From contig OX345636.1 of NCBI GenBank assembly GCA_947044365.1, forward strand, positions 54,911,746 through 54,975,745: a stretch of 64,000 nt of DNA. The letters run 5' to 3'. The number at the start of each line of letters is the position of its first letter. Within the stretch, counting starts at the first letter, position 1. The notes beneath the pieces are model-generated. The model was not told the origin of the DNA and searched no databases. It saw nothing but the letters and a program-made list of their open reading frames with translations. The position numbers and the translations under genes are program-made. The DNA is from Petrosia ficiformis (Eukaryota; Porifera; Demospongiae; Haplosclerida; Petrosiidae). Below, one piece after another: positions 57,401 through 64,000 of the stretch.

Positions 57401-58878
57401 ACCACGTTTTAAAGTCCAGTTTTCTCCTAATGATTCACGAAGTGGAAACACTCAAGTGACATTATCTCTACATGGACTAAGAAATAAATTTTCTAGAACT
57501 ATCAGATTGGGTAATGTGTTGAAATATAATATATAATAGAATAATTAAAATGATTAAATTTATTTACATTGAAAGTATTACGTTCTAATTCCCACAGGTT
57601 CACTTCCAACAAGTCGAATCTCTTCGTTTAGTTCAGACACTTCAGGATATGACTCAGGTATACATCCTATTATTACTGTGCAACATTCATAATAATTATT
57701 ATGATTAGGTAACGCTGGTTCCCTCACAACTTTATTCCCTGAAGTTGACAGTCCTTCAAGTCAAAGTAATGAATTTATATTCCATCATGACAGAATACTT
57801 CATTTCATCATACTTATATAGGCTCTGATAGTTTCATCGTTGACCTAATGAACTTCTTAGAATCAAAACTTCGCTCCAAGTGGTACCAAGTAGGTTATCA
57901 TTTGAGCCTACCAATGGAAGAGCTTCATAGAATTGAAATTAATGTTGGTCAAGATAGTGAGCGATGTACAAGACAAATACTATTTACGTGGAGAAGATTA
58001 AATCCAGCTGCATCATGGGAGCCAATAGCCGAGGCACTCGAACTATCTGGATTATCTTTACTCTCTGCTATTGTCACTAAGCGATATACAAATCCTGGCC
58101 CTATATTTTGTCAAATTTGTCAGCGTATTCATGGTCTGGATTACACTGAATTTGAAATACATGATTTACTTACCTCTATTCCAAACAGTATGTCAGAAGT
58201 GCTCCATTATTAGTTAACTACTGTTGTTACTTTATTTAACTGAATGTAATGATAGTTATAAGCACAATGTTTGGCCTACATCGGACCCCCATATGGTATA
58301 TACTCACAATCCATTCCTATCCTCATTAACCCTCCAAGTTTCTTGTGTAAAATAGCGTGATTTTAGATAGAACAAATAGCCTTTGAAAATCAAAATTATG
58401 AGGAATTGCATTTTATTACCAGTTCTCCTTAATTGCCTATAGAATTGTCAATTAATGTAGTCTGTTAAATTTGCTCTCAAGAAATCCTGAATTTCCATTC
58501 TTATAATTGTCACTTCATTTCAATACTAAGGATGTTCCGCTTATCTTTATCACAGATTTTTTATTACAAAGTGTACCTGATATTTCAAAGCTGAGTGATC
58601 TTGTTGGTGCTGAGATACCAGCAAAGTGGGAACTATTTGGAGTGCAAGTTGGACTAGAACAAAGTTATTTAGACTGTCTTCGTGATGAGTACCATGATTC
58701 TAAAATTCGATTTATTCATTTATTCAATGAATGGAAAACGATGAAGACATCCGATTTCACTTGGGCTACTGTCATCAAAGTACTGTATTCAAAAACAATC
58801 AGTGAATATACTTTAGCAGAAAATATTCTGAAGAAGTTAAAAAGCTCAGCTACAGATTTTAGCCAACAACTCTTTTGA
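48653..58878 (+). CDS. Receptor: Cys-rich/EGF-like, three Ig, TM, ZU5, UPA-like, two death-type domains
   Basis: Seventeen exons join in phase to about 1265 aa: 48653-49070, 49130-49276, 49678-49851, 51364-51645, 51822-52103, 52366-52647, 52796-52946, 53025-53059, 53347-53475, 55631-55831, 56501-57015, 57075-57230, 57291-57510, 57598-57657, 57709-57765, 57822-58187 and 58556-58878. Residues 1-25 are a signal peptide. About 26-188 is a Cys-containing region I do not recognise, and 189-246 is EGF-like. Ig domains are at 247-340, 341-434 and 435-528 (LTC...VTW...GEYTCTA). The TM helix is near 544-567. The cytoplasmic part has an acidic Ser-rich linker, ZU5 at about 701-830 (GVTIIIPPGAV), a UPA-like stretch to about 997, a death domain near 1045-1125 (ASWEPIAEALELSG) and a second death-like fold near 1160-1258. 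This recalls UNC5-type netrin receptors, but with EGF-like and three Ig domains and without thrombospondin repeats. Function is inferred: cell-surface recognition coupled to death-domain signalling. Confidence 0.88.
51290..51363 (+). repeat. Polypyrimidine/CT-rich tract before Ig exon 1
   Basis: CT-rich run ending in the acceptor CTCTCCAG. A similar (CT)n tract at 51760-51790 and a shorter one at 52340-52365 precede the other Ig exons, a sign of exon-intron duplication. Confidence 0.8.
53222..53281. repeat. (TA)n microsatellites
   Basis: Two TA tracts in receptor intron 8. Confidence 0.9.
53851..54431. mobile_element. piggyBac-like MITE with TTAA target duplication
   Basis: CCCTTAGAGCACTGAG on the left and CAGTGCTGTAAGGG on the right lie inside TTAA at 53847-53850 and 54432-54435. 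It is more GC-rich than its surroundings and is the most complete member of the family at 12205 and 31326. The frames inside (for example 53838-54224) are not recognised proteins. It lies in receptor intron 9. Confidence 0.8.
54452..54484. repeat. (AAT)n microsatellite
   Basis: About 11 AAT repeats right after the piggyBac-like MITE, followed by a GC palindrome CCCGGGCCCCTGCCCGTATG. Confidence 0.9.
54540..55630. other. Receptor intron 9, right part, no gene recognised
   Basis: AT-rich intron sequence without a supported feature. Confidence 0.5.
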
Positions 58879-58954
58879 CACTAACATGTATTATACTTCA
58901 TAGTAGCAAGTGGAATATATATTTTCAATATAATTATATATAATTATATATATC

Positions 58955-58960
58955 AATAAA
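58955..58960 (+). terminator. Polyadenylation signal AATAAA of the receptor gene
   Basis: AATAAA 77 bp after the stop codon at 58876-58878. Confidence 0.7.
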
Positions 58961-59289
58961 AACATTAAATTATTCTGTTTCTATTACATACATGCTTATA
59001 GACATAGTTTATTTTGTTCATCAGAGTCTTTAGTGATTGATTTGTATCCGTGAATTTGTAGCTGGATCTCTGCACGTACTAATATACAGTTCGTTTTCAT
59101 TGCATAATTGTTAGTTATTATCATTTCTTTTTAATACATATTCTTTTCAATTAGGGAAACACAAATTTTATTGTCCCAAAAAAATTTTTTAATTAGTAGG
59201 CAAACATGCACTTTTAATCTCATGCATGAGAAATTATTATAACCACACCCACCTTAAATTTTCATATTAATTTTTAACTGTTGATATCT

Positions 59290-59960
59290 ATAAATGTCAA
59301 GTGTAAATTTTTGAAAACCTTTTCAACCAATGTTGTACACAAAACACTCTACTAAATGTGCTTAGGTAGTGCAAAAAAATAAAGTTATACAAGTAACCAG
59401 AACGCCATATAATCAATCCAAATTTATAAGTGATTGAATTGACAAAGATGCTAAGTATGGTTGTTGGCATGACCACTGCACTTTCAAACACTCCTTTTGC
59501 TGCTTTCCTCCAACTAACGAAGCACTATTGTGAATTGTTAGAAGGTCCTGTCAATCCTTTGTCTAACTGAGTAAGTTAGTAGTCTGTGCTGTGTAAAGTA
59601 TGCAGGAAGTAAAGTGTGGGCATTGCCCTTTGGACTTCTATACTTTGCCTCACTATCTTCCTGCTGATAGTGAAGCATAAATTTAATATCCATGGCTTTC
59701 TTAGCAACTCTTCTTTTCAGCAAAAGTAGGTAGAATCTCTAGTCTTATAAAATGCACAGTGCAGTGGCGCCTACTACATACTGCATTCTCTCTACTGCAA
59801 GTAGAAAGTCGATGAATCTTAACAGTATGGTAGTTACTTATCGGAATTGAACAACATATTGTTTGCACATGATTGCAAGTGCTCTTTTTTGGAGAATGCA
59901 ATGGAAACAATCATTCTTTTGTCACTAATAAAACAGAAAATTCAACCTTCTGACGTTAGC
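59290..59960 (-). pseudogene. Degraded minus-strand ORF of unknown type
   Basis: Minus-strand frames from about 59950 to 59530 read, with a few stops, FIDFLLAVERMQYVVGATAL, then KRRVAKKAMDIKFMLHYQQE and SPKGNAHTLLPAYFTQHRL. The long, nearly continuous frame suggests an old coding unit, perhaps from a transposon. I do not recognise the family. Confidence 0.3.
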
Positions 59961-60089
59961 TGCATAATATAGTGTGAGGTGTGGCTCAGCATCATATCAA
60001 AGCAATTGAATGTTATTTGCAACCTTCTGGACCTTTCTGGCAGGAATTTGTAAAATTACAACATATAATATATAGTTTAGAGGTTGTTA

Positions 60090-60282
60090 TAGAACTTTAG
60101 GAATGCACTGCACCTAGAACAGCTATTAGTTCTAGTTTCTATGTAAAGCTACAAGCAGCTTTCTTCCTGGTGGTCAGTAGAGCTTGAGTGTATGTTCTAT
60201 TATGCACCACACGCATTAAGCCCCCCAGAATGACGCAGCTTCGTCAACTACGTATACAATGCATGCTTGCGTAAGTGACACA

Positions 60283-60332
<50 letters not shown>

Positions 60333-60390
60333 CTTACATCGAACCCGTGGGAAAGTAATCATAGGGATGGGCCTATGGGTCATAAAAACT
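60090..60390. repeat. Dispersed repeat with TA tract, second copy
   Basis: Partner of 28490-28770. The TA tract is at about 60285-60329, followed by CATAGGGATGGGCCTATGGG. Confidence 0.6.
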
Positions 60391-61393
60391 GTGTGATGGG
60401 ATATCTAGGTAATATTTAAATATATACACATGATCAAATTCATCATTAAAGGCCATAATTCAACACCCTATAATAACAATTTATTTATTTATTGATTAAA
60501 GAATAGAAGTCTAAACAAAACCAGACAAATACAGAATATTCTAGAAGTATCACTAAACCAGGAATGTAATAATAAGATACAAAGTGAAATAATCCTAATT
60601 TACAAGTAAGACAATAATAGACACTGTCTACCACTAACACATTAACACAAAGTTGAATATAAGTGTTACTTGTCTGAGTTCAGTTACCACAAACACAAAT
60701 TAAATATATACAGCTTGATAAATTATGCATACTTACTGACCTGCAGTGGTGTTGGTGGATCACTCCAAGAGTTTGACAACCTACTGTTGAAGCTAAGATA
60801 TAACTAACACCCACCATATCCATTGGTGAAGCTATCTGTTGGGTATTCAGTTTCAGAATCTTTGTCAGAAAAGTCACTTGAAGTCTCAGATTGTGAACAA
60901 TCTCATCACCTTTATGTGAAAAATGAGCACAATAATAATAATATATAATAATTATATACTTAATAATGTGGATGTATAATAATTATTATTATACTAACAA
61001 TTAGTCTATGTTGCTAATGGAATGTTCTTTGTTCATATCACTATACTTGTTCTACTATGTTTCTTCATCTGTGTCATAATTTCAATATATTGTACACTAT
61101 AGCTTCACATCCCATTCACTACATAATTAATAATTATTATAAATTCTAAACTTCAAAAGCACTCATAAAACACATATTTAATGTTATTATTTAGCCAGTA
61201 AAATGTTAATTATAATGCTATTATAAACATGAACAAAAGACACAACACAACAAAAGCCATTAGCTATTATAAATATAGCTTAGCTACTCAGATATGCCAC
61301 TGTTTTTATCTACTTTCTCAACATCTTCGATTTTGGGTTGTAATATTTAGTCTTATGACCATCAAAATTACTTTTGGAGACATTGTTACTCAC
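60391..61393. other. Intergenic, no gene confirmed
   Basis: A minus-strand frame at 60680-60877 (TFLTKILKLNTQQI) could be an exon of the possible divergent gene starting at 61432. I could not find phase-compatible splicing. Confidence 0.3.
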
Positions 61394-61432
61394 TGTTAGC
61401 ATTTCTCGTCTCTCTGTTGCACTGCCCTCCAT
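61394..61432 (-). CDS. Possible first coding exon of a divergent gene
   Basis: On the minus strand an ATG at 61432 opens MEGSATERREMLT, followed directly by a good donor GTGAGT (61393-61388). It faces away from the Kelch gene across 134 bp. No second exon could be joined with confidence, so this is a weak call. Confidence 0.25.
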
Positions 61433-61566
61433 CTTCTAAGTTTTTCACGTGTTAATTTTATGCCAACAGCTTGCAATTATTATTCCAACTCGCGACTCTT
61501 AAACGCAAGGTGTGCACGTGGCTCTCATTTTTTTTTTTGGTTTACTCTCTCGCTCTCTATTCCGTA
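61433..61566. promoter_or_regulatory. Upstream region of the Kelch gene, possibly bidirectional
   Basis: Short and less AT-rich than its surroundings. Contains CACGTG-type boxes (TTTTTCACGTGTT, GTGCACGTGGC) and a pyrimidine run CTCTCTCGCTCTCTATTC just before the ATG. No TATA box seen. Confidence 0.4.
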
Positions 61567-63773
61567 ATGGCTACTAGTACCGGTGAGATTATTGCAAACG
61601 CACAAACTTAACACATCAGATAAAAAAGTTATTCATATCTGTTGTTTGTAATACATGAATATTATTGTACATTATTTGTTACTAGTCATGTTGTTATGAT
61701 CATGTTTATTGTCAGGTCAATACCAGTTGAACAGTATGACTGAACACTCCACTGTACTGTTAAGAGATAGTTTATATTGTTGGGGAGAAAGCCAGGAGGA
61801 TCTCCCAATGGTACATGACAATGAAGAGAAGAGGAAGATCACATCATCTCTTGATGTGTTTCATTTACAAACATTCAAATGGGAAAGGAGGTCTACCACA
61901 GGTAATCCACCTGTAGGAGTGATGAGCTATGCATGTACTAACATAAAAAACAATATCTTGTATTATGGAGGGTGTTGCAAAGTGGATGACAGTTATTATA
62001 ACAACCTGTGTGAACTAAACACTCTTACTAATAAGTGGACTGACATTATTAGTACTACTCCTGATAATATTCCAATGAGAAAACAAGGCTGTAAAATGAT
62101 ATCATTCAATTTCAATGGCGAATGTAGTTTGTTTCTTTGTGGTGGTGTAGGACCCACACCTGTCACTACTCAATTACATTCTCAATATATCCCTTCTCCC
62201 AATAAACCAAACATTTCCTTCACAGATGAAATGCATATTATGCATCTCACATCATCACCAGGTAATATAATTTATATTATTACATATATATATACATACA
62301 TGGCTCATATTAAATATTGTCAATGGACCCACATAGGGATTATGATAATAATTATTATAAAAACATTAAACTGCCCATAGTAATTATTTATTGTTGATTT
62401 CATAAATGAATATGCAATTGAGAATTACACACACCCAGACAGATGTATTAACTATTACTTACATCATAATGTATCATGTATAATCTTCAGGTGAATGGAA
62501 TATTCCTGTCATAACAGGTACTCGTCCACCACCATGTGCCCATTTCACAATGAACACACTTCCAGGTAACAGAGGTGTTATGTTTGGAGGAGTCACTATT
62601 AAGGAAGGGAATCTTTTCCATTGTGTTAATGACCTTTACCTATTTCAATACTCTGACAATATGATAGTGAGTGTCTAGCATTAAGTATTAACCTTTCCCA
62701 ACTTAAGACCCTGAGACCAACAGCTTTACATTACCTCCGAAGGCTGTGGTGATGAACACCTCCTCATTTTGGGGGTGGAGTTGAGCATACTCATTGGTGA
62801 AAAAAGCCTTTGCCAAGTGAAGCTCAAACCTGCAACCTTCCGATTGCAGGCCAGCACTTTAACCAATAGGCCACTAGTACAACATAAATACCCAAGTGCA
62901 AATACACAGTGAAGTGCAATGGAAACTGACACACACACACTACAAAGCAAGTAGTGCAAAAATTGAGCTCATCAAGATTACATAATACTTGAGTGAAGTA
63001 AGTGCATTAGATATTTGAGACCTTTATTGGCCCACCCGACTGACTCGAGTGCTCACACTAAAGGGTTCTGTAAATGTTTCATTGCTATAATTATTATGTT
63101 AATTATTGTGTAATTATATGCTGACTAATGAGTTAATTGCATGTGTCTTATTTTTGTTACTAATACTATAGGATTTTCGGAGAATAGTTAAACCATCTGA
63201 TAATGTTGCAGTTACTTGGCCTCAGAGGAGGGATTCTCATGCAAGCAGTATCATCAATACCACATCATCAGATGAACAAGTTACTTCTCATTTAATGATT
63301 ATAGGAGGATGGGATAATAATCTTCAAGCAGCCAGTGACTGCTGGATTATTAATTTATCTACTTTGATTTGGCATCAGGTATTATAATGAACTTCACATG
63401 ACAGATGTAGCTAATGCATTGTTATCTTATATATTAATTTAGCGGCTTTTTTATCATCAAATATTAATATTATTGAAAATACTGGTATAACACAAATATG
63501 TATTATCATTACATTTCTAAAAAATGAAACTCTTTCTTGCCCTAATATAGTATATATACATATGTAATTATTATAATATGTTGCTCATTTATAATTAGTT
63601 GTTAATTTATTCATCTCTTCAGATAAATCTACCAGAATCAGTGACTAATAGATTTGCCCATTCCATAACAACATACCAGATATCAAAAGATTGTTTCCAG
63701 GTTATAGTGATTGGAGGAATCAGAGAATATTCTCTTGTCAGTGGATGTGACATAACTATCATTATGGAACTAG
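61567..63773 (+). CDS. Kelch-repeat protein, first five exons (3'-incomplete)
   Basis: Exons 61567-61582, 61716-62261, 62491-62666, 63172-63378 and 63623-63773 are in phase, and the last runs into a donor GTATGA with the rest beyond the window. The protein starts MATSTGQYQL. It shows kelch-type blades: LYYGGCCKVDDSYYNNLCEL then KWTDI; LFLCGGV; GNRGVMFGGVTIKEG with NDLYLF; LMIIGGWDNN with CWIINLSTLIWHQ; and VIVIGGI. The double Gly after hydrophobic strands and the Trp about 20 residues later are the Kelch signature, predicting a beta-propeller. No signal peptide is present, so it is probably cytosolic. The C-terminal partner domain is not visible. In sponges Kelch propellers are often joined to signalling domains, but that cannot be judged here. 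Confidence 0.85.
62690..62885 (-). mobile_element. tRNA-derived SINE
   Basis: On the minus strand the head reads GTGGCCTATTGGTTAAAGTG then CTGGCCTGCAATCGGAAGGT and GCAGGTTTGAGCTTC. These are a degenerate RNA polymerase III A box (TGGCCTATTGG) and B box (GGTTTGAGCTT). The body includes GGTAATGTAAAGCTGTTGGT. It lies in Kelch intron 3. Confidence 0.7.
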
Positions 63774-64000
63774 GTATGATTATGTTATGCATTGTGATTT
63801 GGGATCATGATCATGTTAACTACATTATAGCATTCAATTATATTACATTATACTGGTCGTTATAGATTAATGAACAAATTGAGGATTGAAATAACCCATT
63901 ATTTTTACAGTATGTATGTATATTGTATCAATGTGTATGCATATGTATCGTAGTTTATGTATGTATTAATTTTATGTATAAATGTGTGTATATAATTCAT

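Overview
The window is animal nuclear DNA, very AT-rich, with spliced genes that use GT-AG introns and a dense load of DNA transposons. The mix of furin-type proprotein convertases with short-exon genes, an Ig/ZU5/death-domain receptor, a Kelch-repeat gene, Crypton-type recombinases and many foldback MITEs suggests a demosponge (Amphimedon-like). That assignment is inference from gene content; no rRNA or mitochondrial marker is present.

Layout, left to right. (1) 488-16069: a furin-like proprotein convertase on the plus strand whose 5' exons lie outside the window. Its last exon carries a one-base frameshift. (2) 16070-18990: intergenic, with foldback elements and a LINE fragment. (3) 19088-43660: a complete second convertase in the same orientation, with 11 phase-consistent exons encoding about 759 aa. 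The two copies match exon for exon, and stretches of their introns and 3' flanks still align, so they arose by tandem duplication. Introns differ because each copy gained its own transposons, and one insertion has its empty site preserved in the other copy. A 200-base assembly gap lies in intron 10 of copy 2. (4) 43661-48652: intergenic, with LINE, foldback and piggyBac-derived debris, and a relic resembling the region upstream of convertase copy 2. (5) 48653-58878: a 17-exon single-pass receptor of about 1265 aa with Cys-rich/EGF-like, three Ig, TM, ZU5, UPA-like and two death-type domains. (6) 58879-61566: degraded ORFs, a dispersed repeat and a short possible head-to-head promoter. (7) 61567 to the right edge: the first five exons of a Kelch-repeat gene, with a tRNA-derived SINE in one intron.

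Mobile DNA includes a Crypton tyrosine recombinase interrupted by one in-frame stop, a second Crypton-like fragment, a MULE-like element with its target duplication, hAT, pogo/Tigger, piggyBac and HIRAN/C48-protease relics, and an element family ending in CAGGAGCCCA with 7-bp AT-rich target duplications. There are also many near-perfect foldbacks. The convertases would mature secreted or membrane proteins in the secretory pathway. The receptor resembles UNC5-type receptors inside the cell and could signal through death-domain adaptors. Nothing in the sequence shows that these genes work together; they are neighbours.
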